Shown here: positions 34,501 through 45,881 of the stretch, piece after piece
Numbering within the stretch: position 1 is the first letter of the stretch
Layout of the letters: every line of letters starts with the position of its first letter
DNA from: Abelmoschus esculentus
Lineage: Eukaryota; Streptophyta; Magnoliopsida; Malvales; Malvaceae
Reading direction: 5' to 3'
DNA: 64,000 nucleotides
Assembly (NCBI GenBank): GCA_035048815.1
Contig: JAUCBN010000025.1
Span: 7,402,501-7,466,500 of the forward strand
Position numbers and translations under genes: made by a program
Notes under the pieces: model-generated
Told to the model about the DNA's origin: nothing
Databases searched by the model: none
The model's input: only the letters and a program-made list of their open reading frames with translations

Positions 34501-36039
34501 AATCAATCACACATTAACACTTAAACAAGTGTTTGAGTTCACAACAATCAATTAACAAAAATGACATGCTTCAATTAAGCAATAAATCAATTCATGGCAA
34601 TAGCTAATCAATATACAAGGTTATCAGTGGTCACATATCATGTTTAACATGCTTCTCATGTATATCATAATTCTCACACTTATCATGATTCTATCATACA
34701 ATCCAATGTCATAATTTATATGCTCATGCATTAGCTAGCATATAATCAATGCATATAACTCATTTGTCAATTTCTATTTCTCAAGCTTTCATGGACCAAT
34801 TCATATCAAGGGCTACTAATAGCCATATATTCATTTCCAATGTTCATTAGCCATTTCACATTCAAGTGCTACTCATAGAAACAATCTCATTTCAATGCTC
34901 TATAGCAAATCATAATCAAATTCCAATGCTTCATAAGCAAATACATGTACATATAGTTTCACATTTAAACTTTAGTCTTCCAATTTAATTTTGTGTGATG
35001 CATTGGTATAGTTAGACAAGGTAAGTGAGTGAACAAGAGTGCCACGAAGGCACTAACAAGAGTACCACAAAGGCACTAACAAGAGATACCCATGGTATCT
35101 AACAAATGGTGACTAACCACCAATCAAAGGTACCCAAGGCTCGATAACATTTTCATTATTCGTTTGATCATTATTCAATTCATATTAACCAAGTTCATGT
35201 CACCAAGAGCAAGTGTCCAAGGCATGTTATCAACCAAAACATTTATAACATATTAACAAGCAAACATGCATATCATGTTACCAAACAAATGATCATATCA
35301 TCATAAACATGCTCCATGCATGATTCACATACCTGGCATCCGTAGCCGTGTGCTATAACTTACCTCGGCATTTTCAAGCTATGCAAATGCACTAAGCTAG
35401 TGCTAGTAATCTAATAATCAAACATGTTATCACACAAGTCCTTTAACAATTAAACCACCTTCCCTTTTTACCAAATATATGATTAGTCCAATTACATGAA
35501 AAATCAAATAACAAGAGGTGGTTAGGACCTAGGTCTTAACTTAAAGTTTGCCACACTCACAAATTTTCCAAGCAAATTTAAGGGTTGAAAATGGTGATCC
35601 CTTTGCCCTTCTTTCTAGCTAGCTCGAGCCTTTTCTCTTCCTCGGTGTCCTCTTCTCTTGGATTCTCAAGACCTTTAAACTTGATTTTCTAGACCAAATG
35701 CCTACCCATGCAAAGCTTTTAAGTTAGCTTCCTTAAGCCTCCATGGAAATTTTCTCTCTTCTCCTTTCTTTGATGTTCACGTGAAATGAGGAAGAAGAGA
35801 AGAATTTGGGGCTGATTTTGTTTGATCATTAATGGGGTGTAAAAGACCATTTTGCCCTTTTTGATATAACTAGACTTGGTTTATTACAAAGGGAAGTCTT
35901 GGGAATCTTAACCTTTAACATGCAATCTCGATCTTTCTTATTTAATTCAATTTGGTCCCTTTATTCTAGTCCAATTAACATATGATTTAATTTACTAATT
36001 ATTCGAATCATTCTTCTAACCCGGTTTTAGGGTGTTACA
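31570..36039 (-). repeat. Gypsy B 5' LTR, split by a solo LTR
   Basis: Plus-strand TGTGACACCC at 31570 to GGTGTTACA at 36039, interrupted at 32906-34519. 31915-32220 carries a dense array of TATCGATA-type motifs. 35030-35110 carries hairpin-forming short repeats. Non-interrupted length is about 2.9 kb. Confidence 0.78.
32906..34519 (+). mobile_element. Solo LTR related to the Athila-like LTR
   Basis: Terminal inverted bases TGTTAATG ... CATTAACA bound 1.6 kb with the Athila-type LTR layout: a TATA box (TATAAATA, 33378-33385), a CT/GA-rich exon-like stretch, and the 'aactcaccttagggata' / 'ggttgagaccgggaggta' segments that parallel 23020-23115. No PBS follows and host LTR sequence resumes at once, so I read it as solo. 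The flanks (ATCAA and CTTAA) match at three of five positions, so the target duplication is weak or decayed. Confidence 0.65.
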
Positions 36040-36044
36040 CATTT

Positions 36045-37282
36045 TCCTCTTTCAAATCGGAAATAGTTTTCTTGTTTTTCAAAATTGATTCTTTGAATTT
36101 TAAAACCAACTCATCATAAGTATCTTGCAATTCATCATATGCATCATATAATTCATCATAAGAAAGATCATTGCAAGATGGTTCAAGGGTTACCTTGGGC
36201 TCATCAAGAGCCATGAGACATAGATTTGCCACTTCGTTGTCCTCATTGGATGAAGACTCCTCATCAGTCCATGTGGCAACATGAGCTTTTTGCTTATTCT
36301 TTCTCTCAAAACCCTTCTTCTTGTATTATGGGCAATCGATCCTAATGTGATCGAGCTTTTTGTATTCATAGTAAATAATTTGATCTTTCTCATCTTCCTT
36401 ACCCTTTCCTTTGAATTCTTTCTTCCTTTGGAATCTCCTATTCCGGTTTGCCCTCATGAGCCTTGTGAATCGTTTGGCTACCATAGCCAACTCTTCAAGC
36501 TCATCCTCTTCACTAGTGTCCACCTCTTCTTGGGATGTTGAAGCTTTTAGAGCAATACCTTGCTTTTTCCTTTCTACCAGTCTCTTTTCTAGTTTCACAT
36601 CTTCTTTATTTTTCTCTTCTTCTCTTCCTTTCTTCATAATCTCATGGGTGAGAAGAGATCCCAAAAGAGCATCAAGCTTGAGAGTCTTGAGGTCTTTAGG
36701 TTCAATGATAGCCGTTCTCTTGCTATGCCAAGACTCGGGAAGAGAATAGATAAGCTTCCGTACGAGCTTCTCCTCCGGTATGATCTCACCAAAACCCTTG
36801 AGACCGTTGACAATAACAGAAAACCGATCAAACATCTTGGTGATATCTTCATCCGGCTCCATCTTGAAGTTCTCATAATTGATATTAAGAAGACCGATCT
36901 TTGTCTCCTTGACATCATCATTGGTGCCCTCGTTTGTTGTCTCCAAAGAATCCCAAACTTCTTTGGCACTTGTACAAAATGAAATCTTAGAGTAGATGTC
37001 GGGACCAAGAGCACAAAAGAGAATGTGCAAAGCTTTGTCGTTCGTGGACATCCTTGTTCTCTCTTCATCGGTCATCTCATTTCTCTTCTTTGGCAGTTGC
37101 CTATCTCCTTCTTGCTTCATCGAGATTGAGGAGCCATCTTTAATTATGTCTCATAGAACATAATCATTGGATATGATTAAAAACCTCATCCTATTCTTCC
37201 AATAAGGATAGTTATCGCCATTGAAAAAGGGAGGCTTGGTGATGGAGTGAGACTCGTTCCAACTTCCGGAAGTAGAGGCCAT
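36045..37282 (-). pseudogene. Copia A gag (Sirevirus-like)
   Basis: ATG at 37282 ('MASTSGSWNE'), then 'YPYWKNRMRFLI', the N-terminal block of Sirevirus-type gag. A TGA (W in the family) follows at about 37151. The main block has 'ALHILFCALGPDIYSKI', 'AKEVWDSLE' and 'EKLVRKLIYSLPESW'. The zinc knuckle is degenerate ('YYEYKKLDHIRIDCP', both first cysteines lost). An acidic coiled-coil part ('DELYDAYDELQDTYDELV') follows. Confidence 0.88.
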
Positions 37283-37369
37283 TTGATTTGACTTGAAAAT
37301 GTGATCACCAATCTTTGGATCTTCTTTGGTGGATGTTAATCCCTTCAAAGATCTAGCTCTAATACCAAT

Positions 37370-38530
37370 TGTTGAGTTGATCAATCAATGGAATTGGCCA
37401 AGAGGGGGCGAATTGGCTATTTAAATTTTGATGGAAGATTTTTTGGTAAAAATAGAGAAAATTGAGACACAAGATTTATAGTGGCTCAAGCTTCAAAACA
37501 AGCTCTACATCCACTACCTTAGCTCCCACTAAGGATTTTGAAACCAATTCACTAAGAATTCAACCTTTTTCTCAGTTCAAGGGATAACCGTTACAATTCG
37601 AATCAATCCTTCTACCCAAGAATTGATTCAACCTCACAAGAATAAAATTGAAGAAAGATAGGCACAAAAGTTTATCTCACAAGAAATATATGCCCCCATT
37701 ACGGAATAACTCTCCCCAAACTCAATTACAAGGAATCAAAATGAAAATACAAGAGTTGAGAGTCAAGATATGCAGTAAAGTGCTTTGGAGTTGGATTTGA
37801 TTGTTTGGATGCTGCTTGAGGTTCAATAGTTGTTAATGCTGCTTGAAATGTTTCAATTTATACCTTCTTATTGATTTCTAACCGTTGGGGCTGTTGGAGA
37901 TATAAATATAGACGTTGGAGCTTCATCTTTCCATCATAAATACACTCTGCAACAGCTGGTATCGAAACACGGGCTACCTGTTTCGAAACAGTCCATAAAA
38001 AGAAAGAGCTGTTGTGCATTTATTAAGGGTGTATCAAAACAGGTTTCGATACCTGAAGTAAATTGTGAATTTTAGTATCAAAACGGGTTAACCACCATTT
38101 AAAGCTTTAACTGCCTCCAACGGTCAACTCATTAATGCTTAAAAGAGTCGTTGGGGATTTTAGGGGTATTGATACTGTATCGAAATGCTGAGTCATAATT
38201 TTAAAATAATTTTAAAATAATTAAAACATAAAACTTGGTTCGATACTGGGTTCGAAACAAATGTTGGCAGTGAGGTCTTGGTATCGAAACGGGTATTGAT
38301 ACTTGTTCTAAGTCTCAAGAACATTCTTTGAAAAATGAAGGGCGGTGTCGATACCTGTTCTAATGGTATCAAAACGCTCGTGTAAAAACACTTAGAAAAA
38401 AATTTCAATGTTCTTGGTTTGACTTGAATCTTAATTTTTGACTTAGTAACTTAAAAATTTATTACAAAAATAGTCCTTTAACATAAATGTTATATCAAAA
38501 TCAATTTTAGTTTTACAGTAATATCCACCT
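37370..38530 (-). repeat. Copia LTR shared between copia A and copia B
   Basis: On the minus strand it ends GATCAACTCAACA next to the primer site 'TTGGTATTAGAGC' of copia A. It serves as 5' LTR for A and lies where the 3' LTR of copia B would be. Homology to the plus-strand LTR at about 47420-48552 covers its whole length ('aagaatgttcttgag', 'ataaatgcacaac', 'agtgggagctaa'). Eight or more TATCGAAAC-type motifs lie between 37968 and 38375. Confidence 0.82.
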
Positions 38531-38830
38531 TAACTTTTGAAATTTTGGATCTTCAAAATCAAAATCAATCAATCAAAAAATAGTCCAGATCCATTTGAAA
38601 AAGTGCCTTTCAAAACATTAATGATCTTCAAAACCCTTTTTCAATCAAAAAATTTATGTAAATAGTAATATTTATGCAATATTTTTTGATTGATTTTGAA
38701 ATTTTTGAAAGCCTTTTTCAATCAAAAAATATTCTTCAAAACCCTTTTTCAATCAAAAAATTTTTGAAATTTTTGAAAGCCTTTCATATCAAAATCAATC
38801 AAAAAATAGTCCTTTAACATAAATGATCTT
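38531..38830. repeat. Scrambled short repeats at the LTR edge
   Basis: About 300 bases of reshuffled copies of a few words: 'ccctttttcaatcaaaaaat' (twice), 'tttttgaaatttttgaaagcc' parts (twice), 'aatcaatcaaaaaatagtcc' (twice), in both orientations around 38690. 'tagtcctttaacataaatg' is repeated from the LTR edge at 38475. It looks like filler made by template switching at a repair junction. Confidence 0.75.
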
Positions 38831-38835
38831 CAAAA

Positions 38836-40810
38836 CCCGATGGTTGTTCAACATACACTTCTCCATTTATAAAACCATTTAGAAAAACACTTTTTACATC
38901 CATTTGAAAAAGCTTGAAATCATGATAACATGTGTAATCACCATTTTTGTCCGGATCTAACTTGTTACTTTTATGTTAGATTAAAGGGCTTTGTCATTTA
39001 GGCTTCATTTAATACATAATATAAGCATGTTAAGTGTGTTGCATGTGTTATTTAGAATATTTGTTTGCATGTATGGTGTCATGAAATTAATATGGTACAT
39101 ATAATATATATCATGTCATTATTTAAATTATTGTGCATATAGTATTAATGTTTACATGGTGAGTATAATTTATATATTATTAGAAGTGTCATTTAATTAA
39201 TTAGATAGCATGTACTTATATGTGTCCTTAAATGTTGTATGTGTGTAATATTTGCATGAGCATTATTACATATATTGCATGTGACATATCTTATATTATT
39301 ATATATATTATTGTGTTATAATAAACATTAGACCAAATAATACATATAATAATAAAAATCCAATCTTAAAATAATAATAATAATATTATTAAAGCCCAAA
39401 TGATAATATTATAAAATCCATGTCTCTTATTGCAAAACCCAAAAAATTATATTTGTAGCCCAATCAAATAATTTTATAGCCCATGTAGCCTAATGTTGTC
39501 TTCTTCTCCTTATAGAAGCCAAGAAGAAGAGTCCTCATATCAAAACCAGAGGAAGGCTAGGATTGATTGCAACAGACCCTTCATCTTCATCGTCCGTTTA
39601 GCCTTTCGTTCGATGTGGCAACATCACCGTTCGTCATCTTGGTTGATCCTTCGTCAACGTTTGTTTGTTTCATTATTGTACACCTATTTTATCCGGATAT
39701 ATAAATATGACATTTAGTCTCATGAATATTTTCATAGATAATTGTCTTCTTGAAGTCTCCCCTTTCTTTTTACGTGTTCTGGAGTTTTGCTCTTATGTTT
39801 GCATCATTCTTTAAATGTCATGACATACGGGATCCTAACCCTAAACTATATATCATGACATCATTCTTTAAATGTTTGCATCATGCATAAAGGTGACATG
39901 CGGGATCCGAACCCTAAACTAACGCAGCGTCAGTATTATTTGACATCGATTTAGTCTTTGGTCCGGTGTATCATAAACCTTATGTATTAAATGTCTTATT
40001 AATTCGAATTCACCAATTAAATTGAGCCCGTTTAATTAAGGTCAATTTTGAGTTTAGAAACCGATTTAAAATTAAGTTAAATTTCAAAAATGAGTTTTAA
40101 AGGAAAATATTTTTGGTACCGATTTTCGGGCACGATAAGGGAGCTAATCCTTCCCCACGCATAACCAAATCCCAAACTCTTTTTCAAACTGAATCTTTGG
40201 TTTTCTTCTATGGTGTCTGGTCTAGCTAAGTCACTAGTGGCGACTCCAGTTTTAATATTTTTAAAAGAATCAATGTTTTTCAAGTGACATTTTCAAAGGG
40301 AATCAATTAGTAGCTTAAAAGACCTTTTACCCCACACTTTCAAATTAAATTCTTGTTTTTCATCTTCGGACTTAAAAAGGTTGCTACGACATAAAATGCA
40401 AGTAACATCATAATGGCTTCCATCCTAGCTACGGGTGCATAGGTTTCATCAAAATCTATTCTCTCTTCTTGAGTTTAACCTTGAGAAATTAATCTAGCTT
40501 TATTTCTCACAATGTTACCACTCTCATCTAGTTTGTTTCTAAAAGCCCATTTAGTTCCTATAGTAGATTTATTACTAGGCCTATCAACTAATTTCCATAT
40601 ATTACTTCTCTCAAATTTATTTAATTCTTCTTGCATAGCCAATATCCAAAAATCATCATATAAAGCTTCCTTGATATTCTTAGGCTCTATGCATGAGATA
40701 AATTCAATATGATTCATTAATCTAAGAGAAGAATGAGTAGTTACCCCCTTAGATGGATCAACCAAGATTTCTCCACTCTTGACATAGTTGAACTCTCTTG
40801 GGTAGCTCAC
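38836..40810 (-). pseudogene. Copia B reverse transcriptase, split by an insertion
   Basis: 40810-40394 reads 'DDFWILAMQEELNKFERSN', 'GTKWAFRNKLDESGN' and, after a stop, 'IDFDETYAPVARMEA'. 38932-38836 continues the same domain with 'HDFKLFQMDVKSVFLNGFI' and 'EVYVEQPSGFED'. The catalytic YVDD block is not present, because the element is truncated before it. Confidence 0.85.
38933..40393 (+). mobile_element. LTR fragment with TGGCGACTCC leader (Ogre/Tat-like), inserted in copia B
   Basis: The insertion starts TGTAATCACC at 38933, and copia resumes at about 40394. Short flanks ACATG and ACATA (38928-38932, 40389-40393) agree at four of five bases, a possible target duplication. 'TGGCGACTCCAG' at 40238 resembles the primer-site region of Ogre/Tat-type gypsy elements. 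I therefore read about 1.3 kb of LTR plus about 150 bases of leader, the rest being lost. Family assignment is tentative. Confidence 0.5.
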
Positions 40811-40843
40811 TTCCCTTTCTTCAAGCTTTACATCTCATAAAGC

Positions 40844-41720
40844 TTATATTGGAGGATCTTGTGTTTCCTCATTGGTTGGAACTCCATCCACCTTTGATGC
40901 TTGTCCCTCATCAATGGTTTCAGTGATTCCTACATCATCATCATCACAAGAATCCTTCATAGAAAGGAGGTTATCATCAAAAACCACATGTATAGACTCT
41001 TCAAAAAGCTCTAAGGTTCTTTTGTTAAAAACTCTATAAACCTTTGAATGTTGAGAATATCCAAGAAAAATAGCTTCATCACCTTTTTCATTAAATTTAC
41101 CTAAATTGTCTTTTACATTGTTTAAAACAAAACACTTGCACCCAAAAGGGTGAAAATAGATAATATTAAGCTTTTTGGATTTTAAAATCTCATAAGAAGT
41201 CTTCTTTAAAATTGGCCTAATCATTACACGATTAATAATATAACAAGAAGTGTTTGTGGCTTCCGCCCAAAAATACTTAGGTAAATTATTTTCATAAAGC
41301 ATGGTCCTAGCCGTTTCTTTTAAAGTTCTATTTTCCTCTCAACTACCCCATTTTGCTGAGGAGTACGAGGAGTCAAAAAATTGTGGCTAATCCCGTTTTC
41401 ATTACAAAAATTCTCAAAACCTAAATTTTGAAATTCGATTCCATGATCACTTCTAATATGATAAATTCTTTGATCAAGATCATTTTGAGAAGTATTTGAA
41501 AATGTGATGAAATTTTCTAAGGCTTCATCTTTAGTACTTAAAAATAGAACCCAAGTATATCTAGTATTCCTCACCCAAGCTAGTATTCCTAATTGGCCTA
41601 AAAAGATCCATGTGAATCAATTGTAATACTCTACTAGTTGAAACATCATTAATGGACTTAAAAGAAACTCGTTTTTGTTTACCTTTAGCACATGCATCAC
41701 ATATTTTGTCTAAAGAAACT
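40844..41720 (-). pseudogene. Copia B integrase
   Basis: 41574-41320: 'YTWVLFLSTKDEALENFITF', 'IRSDHGIEFQNLGFENFC' (catalytic D of IRSDHG) and 'GISHNFLTPRTPQQNGVVER' (catalytic E). 41302-40844 continues with 'NLPKYFWAEATNTSCYIINR' and the 'FGCKCFVLN' tail. The frame is shifted between the two parts, and an earlier section towards 41720 is recognisable but broken. Confidence 0.85.
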
Positions 41721-41864
41721 TAAGCTTAGGTAAACCTCTAATTAGATTTTGGGGAACTAATTTCTCTAAAACACTTATGCTAGCATGTCCTAGTTTCCTA
41801 TGTCATAACCATGCATCATTTTCATCACTAACAACTAAGCATGCATGAGAAAGATTTATGTCAT

Positions 41865-42230
41865 CTAAATGCACCATATAGATATTTGATGACCAATGAA
41901 CATTGTTTTATTTGATTCTATGTCTATGATTTTGCAATCACATCTATCAAAAGAAACATAGAACCCTTTATCACAAAGATGACTAATGCTCAATAAATTA
42001 TGTTTAAGACCTTTAACAAGTAAGACATTTTCAATGAGAATAGAGGAGTGAAGATCAATAGAGCCAATACCCTCAATTTGGCCTTTTGAGTTTTCATCGA
42101 AAGTCACTACTCCACCACTTTTGAGCTCTAACTCCTTAAATCGTCCATTGTCTCCGGTCATATGCCTTGAGCATCCACTATCAAGGTACCACATGTTTTG
42201 ACTTGAAGCTTTGGCCTTGAAGCAATGCTC
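41865..42230 (-). pseudogene. Copia B protease
   Basis: 'MWYLDSGCSRHMTGD' (D-S-G active site) to 'LKHNLLSISHLCDKGFYVSF'. A small deletion after 'IGHQ' shifts the frame relative to copia A, which is otherwise about 90% similar by eye. Confidence 0.85.
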
Positions 42231-42629
42231 AACCTACAAAAACATATTTAGTTTTTGATTTTTGGTACCCAAATCATCTTGGGTCCATGATATTTAGTTC
42301 CCAAAAGTTTGGGTCCCTTAGGAATCCAAGATGCAATGGCATGAACATTATTAGAAACAACTATTTCTTTAGGAACCCATACACTCCTAATCCTCTTATG
42401 CCTAACATGCCTTCGAAAATTTCTTTGTTTGTGGTTATGAAAATTCTTTTTTCATATGGTTGGATTTTGAAGTACTTCCTTTTTCAAAATTAGAACTACA
42501 ACCACTTTTATTTTTTCTTTAAGATCATTTACCATCTTGTGGTGATCCTCACTCAAGCTAAAAATAAGGTTGTTTAAATCAACATTTTCTTTTTGAAAAA
42601 AATTTAAATAATCTTTCAAACCAACAACC

Positions 42630-43931
42630 TTTTTCTTAAAGTTCCAAAATTGTTTTTGTCAAAGAATCATTTTCCTCTATTAAATTGGAAATAGTTTTCT
42701 TGTTTTTCAAAATCGATTCTTTGAATTTCAAAACCAACTCATCATAAACATCTTGTAATTCATCATATGCATCATATAATTCATCATAAGAAAGATCATT
42801 ACAAGATAGTTCAAGGGTTACCTTGGGCTCATCAAGAGCCATGAGACAAAGATTGGCTACTTCATTGTCCTCATCGAATGATGACTCCTCATCACTCCAC
42901 GTGGCAACATGAGCTTTTTGTTTCTTCTTTCTCTCAAAATCCTTCTTCTTGTATTGTGGGCAATCGGTCCTTATATGACCCAGTTTCTTGCATTCATAGA
43001 AAATGATTTGATTTTTTCTTCATCTATTTCCTTTCCTTTAAATTCTTTCTTCCTTTGGAATCTCCTATTTCGATTTGCCCTCATGAGCTTTCTGAACCTT
43101 TTGGCTACCATAGCCAATTCCTCTAGCTCATCCTCTTCACTAGTGTCAACCTCCTCTTGAGATGTTGAAGCTTTGAGAACAATGTATTGCTTCTTCTTTT
43201 TCTACTTCTCTTTTTTTAAGCTTCAAATCTTCCTTCTTCTTTTTCTTCTTCTTCTTCTTCTTCTTCTATTCTTCTCTTCCTTTCTTCATGATCTCATAGG
43301 TGAGAAGAGATCCCACAAGAGCATCAAGTTTTAGAGTCTTGAGGTCATTTGCTTCAATGATAGTCGTTCTCTTGCTATCCCAAGACCCGAGAAGAGAGTA
43401 GATGAGCTTTCGTACGAGCTTCTCCTCTGGGATGATCTCACCAAAACCTTTAAGACTATTGACTATCAACGAGAATCGATCAAACATTTGGTGTTGTCTT
43501 CATCCGGCTCCATCTTGAATTTCTCGTAGTTGAGATTAAGAAGACCGATCTTTGTTTCCTTTACATCATTAGTGCCCTCGTATGTTGTCTCCAATGAATC
43601 CTATACTTCTTTGGCACTTGTGCAAGATGACATCTTGGAGTAGATGTCGAGATCAAGAGCACAAAATAGAATGTGTAAGGCTTTTTCATTTGGTTGACAT
43701 TCTTCTTCTTTCTTCATCGGTCATCTCATGCCTCTTCTTTGGTACTTGTCTATCTCCTTCTTGCTTCATCGGGATTGAGGGGTCATCTTCAATTATGTCC
43801 CATAGAACATAATCGTTGGAGTTGATGAATAACCTCATCCTATTCTTCCAATAGGGATAGTTATTACCATTGAAGAAAGAAGGTTTGGTGATGGAGTGAG
43901 AATCGTTCTAACTTCCGGAAGTAGAGGCCAT
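42630..43931 (-). pseudogene. Copia B gag
   Basis: ATG at 43931 ('ATGGCCTCTACTTCCGGAAG'). Blocks match copia A gag: 'VIIPEEKLVRKLIYSL'-like stretch near 43400 and 'DELYDAYDELQDVYDELV' near 42790. It is more decayed than copia A, with several frameshifts, and is expanded by an AAG/TTC microsatellite at 43228-43268. Confidence 0.8.
43228..43268. repeat. (TTC)n / (AAG)n microsatellite inside copia gag
   Basis: A run of TTC triplets in the lysine/glutamate-rich part of gag (minus-strand AAG/GAA). The matching section of copia A (36600-36640) lacks the expansion. Confidence 0.85.
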
Positions 43932-44063
43932 TTGATTTGACTTGTAGAGATGATCATAACCTTTGGATCTTATTTGGTGAATGTTAATCCCTTCAAAGAT
44001 CTAGCTCTGATACCAATTGTTGAGTTGATCACACAATGAATTTGATCAAGAGGGGGTGAATAA

Positions 44064-44492
44064 TATTTAACGATTTTCGTAAAATAATTTATAATTATAT
44101 ATTGAATCTTTGAGAAATAATTTATAATTAAGAAAAATTAAAACTATAATATATAGAAAATAGTTTAATTGAAATTTATTTTAAATAATTTATAATTATA
44201 TATTGAGTCCTTGAGATTTTTAATTTTTATTAATTAATTTAATAATATTTAACAATATCAACGTTAATAATATTTAAAGATATTCGTAAAATATGATAGA
44301 CTCATTCTTTAATTTTTCGATGATAATAGAAAAAACACATATTATTTATTGTTTTATAAAATAATTTGTAATATAATATAATATTATACTCCCTCTGTCC
44401 CATATATGGTGTCCAATATTGACTTTTTAGGTACCTTAGAGATATATCTTGTTTAGGTCTTTGGTATTTTAAAGACTCTTCTTTTAAACCTT
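44064..44492. other. AT-rich junction with one Stowaway-like MITE end
   Basis: 44064-44390 is AT-rich without features. After a TA, 'CTCCCTCTGTCCCATATATG' at 44391 is the terminal inverted repeat typical of Stowaway/Tc1-mariner MITEs. No opposite terminus was found before copia coding starts at 44493, so the MITE is truncated. Confidence 0.55.
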
Positions 44493-44957
44493 CATGCTTT
44501 TTCGGATGTGGATTATGGGGGTTGTAAGATAGATAGGAAAAGTATATCCAGAACATGTCAATTCTTAGGTAGTATGCTCATATCTTGGTTCTCTAAGAAA
44601 CAAAATATTGTAGCTTTATCTACCACTTAAGCGAAGTACATATCCTTAGCGAGTTGTTGTGCTCAAGTCCTTTGGATGAAGCAACAAATCTTAGATTATG
44701 GCATTAGAGTTGAAACTATACCTCTAAAATGTGATAACAAGAGAATAATATGTCTTACTAAGAACCCCATTCAACATTATAGAACTAAACATATAGAAAT
44801 TAGACATCACTTCATTAGAGATCATGTGTCTAAAAATGATGTTGTTCTAGAGTTTGTTGACACCTTAAATCAATTAGCATACATCTTTACTAAGCCTTTA
44901 GACAAAAAGCGTTTTTGGACTCTTAGGAGAGAGTTAGGTCTAACTAGCTTAACTTGA
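44493..44957 (+). pseudogene. Copia C RNase H C-terminal region
   Basis: Opposite strand to copia A and B. 'HAFSDVDYGGCKIDRKSIS', then 'SWFSKKQNIVALSTT' and one in-frame TAA (family: E), then 'SCCAQVLWMKQQILDYGI', 'NPIQHYRTKHIEIRHHFIRD' and 'QLAYIFTKPLDKKRF'. The 5' LTR, gag and most of pol are absent from this copy, so it is a 3' remnant. Confidence 0.88.
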
Positions 44958-45881
44958 TCCTTTGTGTGTTATTTTTGTGCAAAATATACTTGATCTTTAT
45001 TGAAATCATGCCTATGTTAATTTGCATCTTGTTACTTCTATGCATGTTTCTAGGAGAAGTATGAACTTGTTCATACATTTTAATCATGTCATAACATCAT
45101 ATGCATGCTTCTAGGGACTTTAGAGACTCATTTCTAGCACTTTAGAAGCCTAAAATGCAAAGCCTGGCTAAGGGGTATTGAAACAGTTGCTATCAGTTTC
45201 AATATCTATTCTTCATGATCATTTTAGTACGTATCTGGGTTACATGATATTGAAACGCCCAGAATGCGTTTCGATACTGGTGGTTTCGATATGGTTTGGA
45301 AGTGTTTCGGAACAGGCTTTTTCAAAATGCCCATAAGGGCGAATCGAAACACACGGCGGCAGATTAGGTTTAAAATACCTAAAATCATATTTCAACTCAA
45401 TTTAAAACTCCCAAACTCTCCTTAACCCTAGCCGAAATCCTTCTTATAAATCCCCTCAATTCATCAACTTTTACCACAAAATCAAACGTTTTTCTTGAGA
45501 GATTTTCATCACATCTCAAGGTTAAGGCTATATCGAATTTTGGTGCTTCAAAAACCACAAATTCTCTCCTAAACAATATTCAATTTAATTTCGAAAAAAA
45601 AACTTATTTTCGTTGAATTTTAGGATTTTAAAATTTAGATTTTGAACATATATTGATTGCTTAGTGTATGGGGTTTCAAAATCCTACAAAAAAACTTTTC
45701 AAAATCAATTTTTTTATTAGAATATAAATTATTTTCATCGTATTTTTTAACTGGTTTTTCAAATTCTTCTAAATTTTTTAAAACTCTTGAATTATTGATT
45801 AATAGTATTGAATAAGTTTTATTCAACATATATGTTTTAAAGTGCCTCAAAATAATCTTTAATCATTTTAATCCTTAGATT
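44958..45881 (+). other. Copia C spacer between pol and accessory frame
   Basis: No frame. 45170-45350 has five GTTTCGATA/TATTGAAAC-type motifs. A CT-rich leader and 'tataaatcccc' at 45447 precede the accessory frame by about 430 bases, again suggesting a possible internal promoter. Confidence 0.5.

Larger units (their letters stand above)
21284..36039 (-). mobile_element. Gypsy B: gag-only gypsy element with long LTRs, nested in copia A
   Basis: The element starts TGTAACACCCC at 21284 and ends GGGTGTTACA at 36039. Both sides carry the 5-bp target duplication CATTT (21279-21283, 36040-36044). On the minus strand: 5' LTR (36039-31570, interrupted), PBS (31564-31553), gag (31415-30468), then directly LTR-like sequence (about 30470-21284, interrupted). 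No reverse transcriptase or integrase was found, so pol is deleted or the element was non-autonomous. Confidence 0.85.
20464..37369 (-). mobile_element. Copia A (Sirevirus-like): 5' part, split by a nested gypsy element
   Basis: Copia coding sequence occupies 20464-21283 and 36040-37369. The two parts rejoin cleanly across the CATTT target duplication of the inserted gypsy element, which copia B (about 42660-42690) confirms as the uninterrupted sequence. In element order: 5' LTR (38530-37370), primer site 'TTGGTATTAGAGC' (from 37368), gag, then the start of pol (protease). The rest of pol has been lost at the 20463 junction. Confidence 0.85.
38831..44063 (-). mobile_element. Copia B (Sirevirus-like), truncated at both ends
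   Basis: Element order on the minus strand: first about 45 bases of LTR (44063-44018), primer site 'TTGGTATCAGAGC' (from about 44016), gag (43931-42630), protease, integrase, reverse transcriptase N-terminal part (40810-40394), an inserted LTR fragment (40393-38933), the next reverse transcriptase block (38932-38836), then the junction to the shared LTR. The rest of reverse transcriptase and RNase H are missing. All frames are broken. Confidence 0.85.

Noticed and set aside
32901..34524. Clear 5-bp target duplication around the solo LTR
   Set aside because: ATCAA and CTTAA match at only three positions, so it is not claimed.
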